From assembly GCA_022316685.1 (NCBI GenBank), contig JAKJHU010000030.1, positions 6,760,058 to 6,824,057 of the forward strand: a DNA stretch of 64,000 nucleotides, written 5' to 3'. The translations under genes were made by a program, and so were the position numbers. Source of the stretch: Progne subis subis (taxonomy: Eukaryota > Chordata > Aves > Passeriformes > Hirundinidae). Below the pieces are notes generated by a model. It was not told the DNA's origin, made no database searches, and saw only the letters and a program-made list of their open reading frames with translations. Below, one piece after another: positions 52,448 to 64,000 of this stretch (its first letter is position 1; each line of letters opens with the position of its first letter).

Positions 52448-54502
52448 ATCTTCCATACTTTTTGTCAGATGCTGAATATGGACAAAGAAAGGAAGGGGCT
52501 TCTCTGATAACAGCTTTTGAACAATGCTAACTCAGAATTAGATTGGATCCTAGCAGGATGAAAGGAGATCTTTTTCATCTGAACATCAGCATTTGCTTTG
52601 TGCTTTACCTCTTACGGTTTCTCATTCTTTTGTGCTGCTGGAGCTCAGAGGATCACCTGTTTTCTTTCTAGAAGGGAAAAGAGTTATCTGAAAAGGTTGA
52701 CTTTTTTTTTTTTCCCCTACCATTCACCAGAGAGCATGTAAAGGCTTCCAAAATGAAAAGTACAAGACTGTATATTCTGTACTTTTTTTTATTTACTGTT
52801 AACCCATGTTTAAACCTGTCAGGCCATATTTTCAGTCCACCTTGAATTTATGTAGATATTAACATCAACTTTAGTTGAATAAAAATTTGACCTAAGTTAA
52901 ACAAGCAAACCCTTCTTCTAATCAAGACATTAAATAATTTGTCATCAAGCAAAAAATTATATCTCAAAAAGAAACTAGAAAGCTATGTTTCAAGAAATAA
53001 ATACATAGATCCAAATAGAAAACATTATTTTAACTGTACAGAATTAAAAAGTGCAAGAAACCATTAAACAGATTACTCAACTTTAGGCAGTTTATCAAAG
53101 CAACTCCAGCCTTTTCAGTCAGCACATTTTGGTTTTCTTCAGAACAATGAAATTCTGAATTCTATCTCAGCTGTGGATGGAATTCTTGAAGAGATTATTG
53201 GGTTACAACAAGTAGTGTAATGTCCTCTCTCTAGAAAGTCATGAAACTTGAACTTAGATTGACTTAAATTTGAGGTCAAATTTGACAGAATGTGAATTGC
53301 AAATTAATAAGGGTAATCTTTAAAACATGAAAAGCACAAATGACAAATTTCACCACATGTTCTTAGTTCATGTGTACTGTAGATCTGTTTCTAATTTTGT
53401 TTATAATGAAGGTCTATTTTGTCTCTTTTTTGTCTTACACAAAAATTCTGAATACATTTGAAGAGTTCTGAGACATGACTGAAAATATTCCTGTCAACCC
53501 AGGCCGAAAAAGCAGACTTGCTCACAGGTTGTGTACTGTATGGGTATATTTGCAGTAATTTAACTCTGAAAGGATCAGTAAAAATAAATAAAGCAAATGC
53601 CATAGTTATGTCATCATTGGGTAAATATGGATAAGACAAATATTCCTGGATAGAGAAAAAGAAGCACATATATTTGACTGCTAAGTCTGTTTCTTAGGTT
53701 TGACTCCCAGAAGCCTAGACTGGTTTTGAAATCATGTGTAATACAACATGTATGTGGAAACACACCTGTAATGATAGGAAATTTCATGCTTTTGATATTG
53801 AACCATCTGAAGTGCTGATTATTTCAAATAAAAACATCCATTTGTTTTCAACAAAGTAAATTAAGATTTCACTGTGTAGGAGCAGGTACCTATTGCTCCT
53901 GTTTATGTAGTCATGTATGGAGGTCACATAAAAACTGGATTCATATATGATAATGATTTCAACTGCAAAGTATAAAATGAGGCATTCTTGATTGGATGAA
54001 GAATTCTTACAGGGGGTTGAATATTTCTGCAGTAGGGATGGAACACAATTGTTGCATAATTAAATTGAAATATGAACTTGCAGAAGAGCCTTCAGACTTA
54101 GAATTTGAAACTTGTGAGAACTTCTCTGAAGTAATCTCTCTTCTCTGCTGTAGGCTGGTTTAGAATCTCATGGATTGTTCATTTCCATTGAAATAATTTT
54201 TGAAAATTATATTAAGTAACAATCTTTATTTGTGGCATGTAAATATCTTCTAAAACGTGCTTCTGCTGCTTGCTTTTCTAATCAAGTGCTTAAAGCTATG
54301 TAGTTTGAACCTCAGGCTAGTACTTGCATATGTCTAATAGAGTTCTTGTATTTGAAGTTTTAATGGGGAAAGATTGAAAAGATGTGAGACTTTTCCTTTT
54401 TCTAAAATTGACAGAAGCTCTTGAGTAGCCAGTATATCTGAATGATGCTCATTTGTAGCACGGGTGTTTGGAATTTCTCCCTAAAAATTAGGGGAAAAAA
54501 AA

Positions 54503-54514
54503 TACATACATACA

Positions 54515-54550
<36 letters not shown>

Positions 54551-54558
54551 TATATATA
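54503..54558. repeat. Compound microsatellite (CATA)n-(TA)n
   Basis: About ten tetranucleotide units of CATA run into about eight TA units. The repeat yields periodic Tyr-Val-Cys-Met peptides in minus-strand frames, which are spurious. It is likely to vary in length between individuals. Confidence 0.95.
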
Positions 54559-55245
54559 AAAACCCATGGATAAAAAGAAAGTGAGGAATACAAATTGGAG
54601 AGCACTTTCACTGTTCTGCAGGAAATACATTTGAATGAGTGATCCTTGAAAAGACTTCAAAAGCAAACAGTGTTGATAATGAGAACATATCAAACATGTA
54701 GAGAAAGAGGAAGGCCAGACTCAGTCTAGATGAATGTGCTGCACAGCAGTGTCTTATCCCAGGAGAAAAGTGCTGTAGCTGAAATGGTTAGAAATAATTG
54801 ACACTGCTTTTTAACATGATCACTGTGCTGAGATGTAATGTGTCAAGATGTCATTTTATTAAACAAAGCGGTGATTTTAATAGGAACCAAAATAGTTTCA
54901 TACCACTATTTGGGAGAGCTAGCGGCTTGCACATATGTGGGCACTTGCCTACGCTTGAATATTCACAGACCGAGCCTAAAAATTAGGGAAAGAGACAATG
55001 CATTGTTCCTGAGACTTGCTGGACAAATAATTCTGAGAGTGCTTAGGGCAAATGGAAACATACAGTTATTTCAAATGAGGTTTATCCCAGGAGAAATTAT
55101 GATTGTTAATCAGCATGACAGAAAACAATAATTGCTTGCAAAGAAGCAAAGTATTGAGGTGATTAATATAATCTGAAATAAAATGCAGTAGATTAACTTG
55201 TTCGAGTGCTGGTTTCTTTCAGCTACGTTACCAAATCAATCATCT

Positions 55246-55322
55246 GAGGGCCAGATTTTGCTCCTGCTTTCTGTATTTGTAGAATAGGGTGTCGCAGTTG
55301 ATTTTTATGGGCTTCACTGGAA
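55246..55322 (+). repeat. Possible ancient MITE-like fragment
   Basis: GAGGGCCAGATTTTGCTCCTG, then GTTGATTTTTATGGGCTTCA and CTGG, resemble an old palindromic amniote DNA-transposon family whose ends read GGGCCAGATTCTG, with a core of TCCATTGACTTCAATGGA (crocodilian and turtle Chompy-like elements, recalled from memory). Only the left end matches well. Confidence 0.35.
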
Positions 55323-58300
55323 TTATTTTTGATACATATATCAGATAAATTGGTAAGTCTGGTAGTGATAGCACCAGATTTCTTCCTCTGTCTCTCTGTC
55401 CTTGCAAGGCTTGTAGTGTTTGCATGGCCCTATACCCACTGTAGTTGTTTATCTCATCCTCATATCATTTGGCAAATATTACAAAGTATGGAAGTGCATA
55501 TTTTATATATCCCATATACCCCATATATAATATATCCCATATTATGTAGTATCTTTATTCTCACAGTTCTATTTCAGTTTCAAAAGCTTATATAATTATT
55601 TTTCCTTTATTTTATATCCAGAATGGTTTATATCTGCTGAAACCTGTATTGCCATTACAATTATAGTTAAATATATACATAGAATATTTTAAAAATAGGT
55701 AGTCCACAAGAAGGTTAGTTAAGGCCTGTCAGATGTCATTGGTATTCTAAAGAATAGCATGTGCTGCTAAAAAATAAATTACATTGTATGAATTACTTAT
55801 TTGTATTTTAAGTTGTATATGGTTTATTTCAAAGTTACTGAGTATGACTTTTGAAGAGAGGTTCCTGGCAGCAATCCTCAGCTTACAGTGTGCTCCTTAG
55901 GATTCAAGAGCAGGATTATCAGGGTGTGTAAGCTCTGTTACTAGTTGCAGGCATTGAGATAAAGTGAATAACAAAGGACAGTTTTTGATTGCTGATCTAT
56001 AGTTTCTGAAGCTCTGGCATCTGGTTTGTATGTATAGTCTCAGAATCCTTGTTTGGTTGGATCTGGAATTACTGCCACTGTAGACTGTGGCAGAAAGGAG
56101 CAGACCCCCTCCCCTTTCACAGCCAGTCACACTGGTCTGTCGCCATCCATGAGGTTATGTCCTTGCCAAATGAGAGTCTACTGTGAGTGACTCCCCAAGT
56201 CATTGCATTGCATCTGTTTTCTCTTTTGGCAATACAGAGTGCTACACCTTTGCAACAAATTACTTCTGAACTGATTTATTATAATTGAGAAGTGATGTTT
56301 CACTCTTAACAGCTGTATGAGGATGTTAACAATTTAGGTTTACATTTATGCTGCCAGGAAGAGGGAAAACAAACTGAATTTCAAACTTTTATTGTTCTCT
56401 CACTCTAATAGAAGCTGCTGTGTGCTTTCTGTGACTGGTACAGTCCTTCACCCAAAGCTATTTTGTCTGATGATAAAACCCATGAGTGTATGAAGCTTGC
56501 ACGTTTTTCATCTCTTTTATGACCTTATCTTTTGTGAGCGGCTCTGTGAAGGTATCCTAACTATAGGAAGCACCTGGTAAACATACATGATATCTACGCC
56601 GTGATAAGCAGTTGCGAACAAGAAAGTAGATCTGTCAGTCCTGAACTGTTCATTGTTAAAAATACTTTGTTGATGTAGCTGATTGCAAAATACATTATAG
56701 AATGCCTAACATCTGCTATAACATTCCTAGTCAAGATAGTTCAATAGTTATATTGTACTAGACTTTCTGTAAGAGCCTAATACTGATAGGAACAACATGG
56801 ATTAAAACAGCAGGATTGAGAAGAACTGCTAACCCATATGCTTCTATAAAATACCACAACTACTTGCGGTACAAGCTGATTAAGTACAAATTGGGAAGTC
56901 TTTAATTTGTTAAAAAGATTAAAGCGAAATTACTTGTTAATATTCAAGTCTCTCTTTTCCTACTTGTCAGTGTTGTCAGAGGAGTTGAAGTTCTCTCATG
57001 TTTCTGGTAGTATGTCTCTTTTACAGTCTTCAGATTTCCTGACCAATTTTACCACCTTGAATTACAGTGAATTGTCTATTGGATAAACATTAGGCTGTTT
57101 AAACCACATTTAAAAAACTTGAGCTGTTTCTGAAGACAACAGAAACAGTCAATGCTGGTAAGAAATTGTAAGGTCAGGGTAGAAATTCTATCCACGTTAT
57201 ACATAGAAGTTGTTTGAATAAGACCCTTTTTTTTTTTTTTTTTTTTTCCCCTTCTTCTTAGTTAAGCAGTATTTTGTGTATTCAGCATTTCAGCGTAAGT
57301 CAGAGATTTGTTTCCCCCAACTTTAGCTGACTAAAGATAGGTTCCTAGTCTAAGCTGTGTGTTTAAGAGGATGATTAATTTCAGCTGTCTCAGACACCAA
57401 GAGGGGTTCTCATATCTCAGGCATCCTAGAGCAGGATGAATCACTCAGGAGGTTTCTTTCTTCCCTGCCTATAGGAATGTCTACACAAGTAGTCTGGACT
57501 AGCTTAACTTTGAGGCATCTAAGGTTAGAGGCAATGAGTTCTGCCAAAAGTGTAACTTTATTACCAAGTATAGAGAAGTAGTGGAAATTCCAGTAGATTG
57601 ACTTGACTCAGGGCTGAACATAGCTAAAGGACAGAATTCACTTACCAGGTTTGGTTGCTAAGAAGCAACTGCTAAAACCTGCTTAAAAAGAAGCAGGCCT
57701 TGGTTCATTTTAGAGTACTTACACCACTCTTTGGTGTTGATGGGAAAAAGTTATTTATCCTTTAACTTAAATACAAAGTGTTATTGAGCATCAAAGTAAA
57801 GAAAAAGTGTGGGAAAACCCCAAATAATGGGATTAGAAGGAATCAACAAGTTATTAGCAAATGGGTAATATATGTTAAATGTCTACACCTGTAAAATGAA
57901 GGAAAATGTAATCTGTTCTAAAGTAAATCTAAAAAATAGTCTTATTGAGACTGAAAAGTAGTCAGTGACCAAACAGAAAGAGTAAACAATGGAAAGAAAA
58001 TAAATTCTTAAAGGAAATAAACTCCTTTGTGCTAAACAAATGTTAGCTGCTAAAATAGCTTTAAGTTTGGGGAAAGAAAAGAAAAGAAAAAATGCTTGAG
58101 AGACGTGCTTTGTTATCAGCTCTTCTGCTAAGCCTCCTTTTGGCTTTCTAAAGTTGCGGTGTCTGCAGCACCAAATGGATTGTCTTTAGTTGCCCATTTC
58201 AGTCTGACCTTGATGCTCAACTGAGCCCAGGACAGACTTCACTCCCTGGTAGATTCAGAAATTTACAGTAATGTACGATTTCTTGGTTTCACAAGCAGAT

Positions 58301-59749
58301 TGGAGTAGTGTGGGGGAACAGCAGAGATCAATGTGGTGATATTTCAGGTGTGTAATACATGCACTTGGCAGTTGGGAATAATGGAAAATATCAGTATCAA
58401 AAATATCAATTAAAAATACTTCTAGATGCAAAGCAAAGTTTCCCTTAATGTAAATTCTCTACATTTTATCTACTCTATTTGCACAAGACATGCATCAAAT
58501 TATTAGAACTTGACTATGAAAACTGTGTAATACTGTACTTTATGAAACACTGAAATGGGAAGTTAATGGAAAGCTAAGTAATCTGCTAACATACATTTTC
58601 AGATTTTTCCTCCTCTCCCAAATACTTATTTACTGTGTACTGTTGTTTTCGTACCTTAGCTGTTGTTTTGTCCTATTGCTTTTCAGCCCAATCTTTTCAC
58701 TTTACTTTGTTGTCTTTTAATTCTAATAGTTTCATTTGTTTATGTTCTGGTTAGTTGCACTGACTGGAAGAATGTGGAAATGTGCAAGCTAGCACCAGGC
58801 TGGTATATATTATAACCTGGAAGAACTCAATACTTTGGAGGTTAAATTGTCCAATTATTTACGCTTCTTTTCTGTCTAAAATAATTACTGTTTCTAGATT
58901 TTGCTGTTGTTGTTCTGATTGAGTGCATACAGCTGTTACACACAGTGGAAGAAAAACATTTGCATTCTATACAGAGAACATTCTAAGAACGATCTGTGTT
59001 GGTAATACATCTTGAGTTAGAAAACAAGAATTGCCCTTGCTCTGAATTACTTTCCAACATTTTTGATCATGCCAGATCTGAACTTAGGAAAAATTTCTTT
59101 TGTGTCTCTCCAATGAAAGACAAATTTTTGCTGCTTTAAATTGCTATGAATATAGAAAAATGAAGGTAAAATTGTCCAATAGGTTCTTCAGTCCACCCAA
59201 AGAAAGCAGAGTTCCGATTGCTACAAAGTAACTATACAAATGCTGATTCAAAATAGGCTAGTTGCTTAAAAACAAAACAAAACAAAAAAACCAAAAAAAA
59301 CCCCCCAAACCAAAAAACACCTAAAACTGCTTAGCAAAAAATTGATAGCTTTTTCAGTACCTGAGTATATTTAGGTCTTTCTTCTGAAAGGTAAGGTCAG
59401 ATGGAACTGAAGCCTGTAAACTTGGCTGGCTACAGTTATACAGTAAATTTAACACAAAAATTATACTAGATATTTTGTTGTATTCAAGTTTTATTTTGCA
59501 CACTAGGAGTGCATACGAATATTCTGGACTATATTTTTAGTACCACAGGTTCACTGAACTATAGTTTTGTAATCAGACTCTCAGTGATTGTGTTTGTGTG
59601 AGTAGTAGTTTATCAGGCTCTTAGACTTCATATTTGAAAAACTGTGTTTTATGAATGCAAGGAAGAATGTGTTATTATGAGACTTTACATTTGCACATGA
59701 AGTTAATACTTCATAGTGTTTGTATATAATCATGTACTTGAAAACTCTG

Positions 59750-59808
59750 GGTCACAATCTTATCCGGTATAAATATAGCTCCAGTGATAACGTATGGGGA
59801 TCTGGCAT
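59750..59808 (+). repeat. Possible ancient MITE-like fragment
   Basis: GGGTCACAATCTTATCCGGT, then ATAAATATAGCTCCAGTGAT, and later GGGGATCTGGCA resemble the same palindromic family as the 55.25-kb fragment (GGGCCAGATC...GGTGTAAAT...ATAGCTCCA). The match is short and degraded. Confidence 0.35.
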
Positions 59809-60347
59809 AGTTTGCTGTAATCACATTTTCTTTACCTATGTTGCTAATTAAAGCTTTTGTTATCATGAGTGGGGAAAAAATTACAAGTTACTGCTTAATT
59901 GCTGTGCTTTTTGCTCCTTCTTGGTCTCCTGTTGTTAAATCAACAAAGAGTCTGATTTTTCGGTTAGTAAAATACACAGTATTTGTTTTTCAAGTGCTGT
60001 CACTTTTTTGTGGAAGATTATTTTCTGACAAGTGTCCTTCAAGTTTGATTTAAAAAAAAATCAACCATAGTCAGTCCTATTTGACTGAAGTAGTTAATTG
60101 CATAGATTTGTTTTGTTTTGTTTTTTTTCTTTCAGTTCTTTTCAGCATCTTCTTATGCATGAGTTTCTTGGATAGGTTAGTATTAAAAAAAAAAAATCTA
60201 CAGATAAGTAAAATCCAAACCTGGAAAAACTTTTAGAGATGTCACTTAATGTGTTCCTGTGGCCAGAGTGTTTTGTGTTAATACCTGAACCCCTCATCTT
60301 CAATGTAGTGGTTATTAGTGGTTATTTCAAACTATTTAGGCATGGAA

Positions 60348-60503
60348 CTTGCCTAGTGTATTTGTTTACCTGAAATAACTGCACTTTCAACAAACAGTTC
60401 TTCAAATAAAAAATTAAATGGTCATCTTGCCTAGTGTATTTGTTTACCTGAAATAACTGCACTTTCAACAAACAGTTCTTCAAATAAAAAACTAAATGGT
60501 CAT
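60348..60503. repeat. Nearly perfect 78-bp tandem duplication, two copies
   Basis: Copy 1 (60348-60425) and copy 2 (60426-60503) both start CTTGCCTAGTGTATTTGTTT and end AAATGGTCAT. They differ at one position that I could see (AAATTAAATGG against AAACTAAATGG). The near identity shows a recent duplication, or an assembly artefact. It lies about 730 bases before exon 3 and does not touch its splice signals. Confidence 0.95.
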
Positions 60504-61232
60504 CTCTAAAAAAATTTAACCCTGTCATAATTTTCTGTGTGTCCTGTATATGATCTTGTAGCGAGTAGTAACAGAAGGTGAATAGACATTTTCAGATACT
60601 TCTGGATGGTGAAAATCTGAAAATTCATCAGAAATGCAGCATTTCTTTAAAAGCTCGATACGGGGAAAATTACTTTAGGGACCTACTGGTATATTATGAC
60701 TTTAAGGGCAAATTCCTTAAATGCTGAAATACCGTTGATTGGCTTTTCACTAGCTGTATGAAAAAGCAAAATGTTTAGTGGACCAGTTTTTTATTCTGAG
60801 TGTCATTTATCTGCAGTGCATAAGAAACATTTAGGTTTCAATTCAAGAAAAACCATAACTGAAAGCATATGTTCCTTGGGGGTCATGAGCTGATTTCTTT
60901 CTCTTCTTTGTAGATACAGACTCAGTGACTTAATGTACTTTGCTTTACAGAATTAGGTGCAAGTTGTGATTCTGTTTCTTAAGCATACGGAGTAAACACT
61001 GTTTTCCAAGATTTTCTCCCTGTGAACTGGAAGTACTTCTTCAGGGCTTCTTTGAGTCAGTGGGAATTCACAAATGTGTACATGTCTAATATTTTTTTTC
61101 ATTTTCTCTCTGTTTATAGACATGCATATGTTTTCACTTAGGCATGTAAGCAGTTGTTTGGCTATTATAGGAGCTTTGCTTAAAAGTTATTATTGTAATA
61201 TGTCAGTACTGTATTTTTTGATGGTTTTTCAG

Positions 61233-61334
61233 GCAATGAAGAAGGCATCCAGGAGGCAGCAGAATCTGATGGTGATGCAAGGTCAGAGAAACCAGGGCAG
61301 CTTGCTGTGGAGACTGAAGATTGGGATGGGCCAG
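61233..61334 (+). CDS. ZFPM2: ZFPM2 (FOG2) coding exon 3, internal
   Basis: Next coding exon of the same gene, about 15.5 kb downstream. With the G carried over from exon 2 it reads Gly, then 33 codons starting [14 protein letters not shown], containing [17 protein letters not shown], then the first base of another Gly codon. This matches human FOG2 residues about 67-101, with roughly 8 of 33 substitutions against the human sequence recalled from memory; DWDGP is kept. The human protein continues with ELEVFQKDGER in the next exon, which is not in this window. The acceptor is a T-rich run ending in TTTTTCAG and the donor is GTAGGG. Length is 102 nt, phase 1/1, compatible with exon 2. A longer open frame over the same DNA (61074-61352) is in another frame and is not the product. 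The segment is acidic linker sequence before the PR-like region and fingers, with no known catalytic function. Confidence 0.95.
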
Positions 61335-64000
61335 GTAGGGAGAAACAACTGAAAGCCAAGAGGAATTTTTAAACTAGACTTCAATATTTGTTAATTTCAT
61401 TATTTCAGTAGATTGTTATGCTTTGCATTTGTTTTTAATGGACTGTCTCTTTTATGATCCTTTGGGTTCCAGGATATTGACAGGTAAGTACTAAGATGAA
61501 ATTCTTGAGTAAAAAATGACGTTTGTTATACCATTTTGTAAATTGTTCAACATAAAATGCCATATGTACTTGTTTGATGTAAAGGAAAATTTTCTTGCTG
61601 CTTAGAATTTTAAGATTAAAATTTCTCAGTAAGTTCTTTCTTCCATGGTTGAATTAAGGGAGAACTTCTGCTCTGTTTTCTGAGGTCAGAAGACCACCCA
61701 GATGGTTTGGTCTCTTCTCAAGCTTTGTGCCAACATTTAGCAACATGTTTAGTTTAACAAATAGGTATAATGTCTACCAGTATTTTCAATGAGGTTTTTT
61801 TACTTGTTTGAGCCTGATAGAAATTGTTTAGCACACCATGTCATTGGTTTCAGTGGAAAGAGAAACTCAAGACTGCAGTCAATGAAGCGTTAGAACTTCA
61901 CATTAAAACAGTAATTCAAGGTAACATTTTCTGCTATGTAAGTGAAGATGGTGCAAGCATAACATTGCTAAGATGTAATGGTAATATGGCAATACTTTCA
62001 AGTATCTGTTCAATATAAATATGTAAAACCTCTCTTGTACTGTAAAAGTACCTAAGGCAAAGGGGTAAATTGTATTTCTCAATTAGGCAGTTCTGCAGTT
62101 GAATGCAGTGTTTTCATGGGCATGGACTTGGGAATAGGCCTTAAAAATCCATTATATTGACCATAATTTAATAAAACTGTTGCAAAATGTGCATCTGAAG
62201 CCAAACTTGCTCTAGCAATAGCTGTATCTCTTATGGAAATTTTCCCTCAAAAGGATGAGCACATCAGAAGAGAGTTCCAGAACCGTTCTATCCATAATTT
62301 ATAATGCAGTAATAATATTTCATTAGAAAAATTCCTATATTTCAATCACATTTTCATCCTTGCTTGATTTTGCAAATTACTGTATGCTCTTCATGAAGAG
62401 AAGAACAAAACTAATGGCAATTTTCTGAAACCAGTAGCTGGAAAATACAATGCAAACAAAAATGAAGACATAGTATATCTAATTATTACGGTATCATTTA
62501 AAATGTTTTTCATGATAATACACAAAGAACTTGATATTCCATATAAAGCACTATGGTGTCATATGAAACAAGGTTTAGTATTATGCTACTATACAGGTAA
62601 AATAGTACAAAATATATATGTGGATACAGAACAATGGCCTTTTCTAGCTGTATAGCAGATTTAAACACTCAGTATTTACCATATGACTTGTTTTTAATTT
62701 CATTATAAATAAAGTCTATCTGAAATTTGTAATTTTTTGTTGCATTTTTAAGTGTATTTCAGCATAGTTGAATGCACATTTTGTGGGCTGTTACTGGTTT
62801 TTTATGTGTGCTATCTTATTCAGAAGTTTCTGAGATCTTTTCTGACACTGTGGAGTAAAAGGAGATCTTTTCATTTTGTTGGGAAAAAAAATCAGTTAAA
62901 CACTAAGATGAGTGTACTTGTTAATATTTATTGATAGCTTTGACATGGGATAAGATGGAAATCAAAACTGAATATTGGAAAATTTCTTTTGACTTCTGAA
63001 AACTGATACTGACCACCAGTCTCAGCATCTATATTTTATTTAAATATTGATTCTTTGCAAGGGTATAACACATATGAAAAAGAACAGATATATACCACAT
63101 CCCATACTCTGCATCACACATGAAATGAAGTTGGTTACTATTGACATGGAAAAAGAAGCAATCAACAGAAGATCATTTTGAACCACGAAGTACAAAGATA
63201 AATAATGTCTTTTAGTTTTTTGGAGAAAACCGAAACAACAGAGCATGAAATATTCTGCTTATTTAGAAACATATTTTAGAGCATCACAAACAGAGCCATC
63301 GAGAACTTTGATTCAACAAATTTACCAACGGTCAGTAGAGGCGCAACCTCAAAGGGCAGATGATGATACATTTTTTGTTATCTGAGCTGTCTCTGGTCTC
63401 CTTAGCTTCTCTCGTAAGGAGGTGGAGCCTCTCAGTAATCCAACAACTGTGTTCTGCATGATACAAGTTGCTGTCAACTGATAATGTGAACTGTGACAAC
63501 TCAGGAATTTATATAAATAGTAGAGCTGTTTTGTTGGTATTTTAATATTTTATGTCTTTTTTTAGTGCTAAGGGAACATATTGTGACTTCCAGAGCGGGT
63601 ACTTGCCAGGAACTAAAAATTAAGCTTCTGGCCTTAATTAGAATTTTATTTTGTTTGAAAATTTGCATTGTTAAATGGTTCACATGCATTTTTAAGTCTT
63701 CTAAATTAGAATGTTTTTGTGAACAAATTAAATGTGCTGTAGCTTCAAAGAGTTTCTGCTGAAGCAATATTTCAGATCAGTCTTGTGACCTTCATTGACC
63801 ATCAAGGGATTTCAGAGATACTGCCTGTTCTGTGTAACCACTTTGGGGGTTACCTGAATGTTTTTCAGCTACCCTCAGTTTTCCCTGTTCTTATCTGCAA
63901 TTTTTAAAAATTCCTGTTCAGTGAACCTGCTCTTAAATAATGGAAACTTAGGTCAGTGGACTGCATATTAACACACAGTGAGGGGTCTGATCCTTCTTCT
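61335..64000 (+). other. ZFPM2: ZFPM2 intron 3, 5' part
   Basis: Begins with donor GTAGGG. The next coding exon (human ELEVFQKDGER...) was not found before 64000. An exon-like segment at 61854-61920 has consensus-looking AG and GT borders, but its frame would end the protein. No repeats or other genes were recognised. Confidence 0.8.

Larger units (their letters stand above)
52448..61232 (+). other. ZFPM2: ZFPM2 intron 2, second part up to exon 3
   Basis: No exon was recognised. Contents: a compound microsatellite at 54503-54558; weak ancient MITE-like blocks at 55246-55322 and 59750-59808; a T21 run at 57227-57247; an A/C-rich low-complexity stretch at about 59268-59325; an A12 run at 60185-60196; and the 78-bp tandem duplication at 60348-60503. 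The intron ends in a T-rich tract and TTTTTCAG before exon 3. Confidence 0.75.

Noticed and set aside
54402..54693. Minus-strand frames with repeated Tyr-Val-Cys-Met
   Set aside because: Translation of the CATA/TA microsatellite.
61074..61352. 92-codon plus-strand frame overlapping exon 3
   Set aside because: It uses a different frame from ZFPM2; the true exon peptide ([14 protein letters not shown]...) is in the frame set by the splice phase.
1..64000. CRISPR arrays, operons, tRNA or rRNA genes
   Set aside because: None seen. The DNA is vertebrate intronic sequence; no cloverleaf-like or rRNA-like blocks were recognised by eye, though a tRNA scan was not possible.

Overview
The window is vertebrate, most likely avian, nuclear DNA. 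It is AT-rich, CpG-poor and largely non-coding. Its repeats are mainly CR1 LINE fragments, including one with the typical CR1 3' end at about 52.44 kb, and there are no Alu-, B1- or L1-like elements. That sparse, CR1-dominated content points to a bird; a crocodilian or turtle is less likely. One 100-N assembly gap lies at 14703-14802.

Only one gene is supported: ZFPM2 (FOG2), the multi-zinc-finger cofactor of GATA4/5/6, on the plus strand. Two small internal coding exons are clear, exon 2 (45601-45759) and exon 3 (61233-61334). Both are phase 1/phase 1 with GT-AG borders. They encode about residues 15-101 of a protein of roughly 1150 residues, upstream of the PR-like region and all zinc fingers. 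Exon 1, carrying the FOG repression (NuRD-binding) motif, must lie before position 1. The later exons lie beyond 64000.

Layout: 1-45600 is the 3' part of a very large intron 1. It holds a long minus-strand CR1 (about 17.33-18.24 kb), a short CpG-enriched patch (about 19.05-19.36 kb), a decayed Ty3/gypsy RNase H fragment on the minus strand (about 25.38-25.61 kb), a short CR1 tail (about 32.74 kb), a candidate regulatory block (about 33.88-34.25 kb) and a plus-strand CR1 (about 35.11-35.99 kb). Intron 2 is 45760-61232, with a CR1 3' end (about 52.05-52.45 kb), a compound CATA/TA microsatellite (54.5 kb), two weak ancient MITE-like fragments and a nearly perfect 78-bp tandem duplication (60.35-60.50 kb). 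Intron 3 starts at 61335.

Almost every open reading frame of 60-155 codons looks like chance or repeat-derived. The best candidates for unusual content are the Ty3/gypsy fossil, a snap-back-like hairpin inside the 35.7-kb CR1, and the intronic CpG-rich and motif-dense blocks. I did not find a convincing new biological system. All calls are by eye without database searches.
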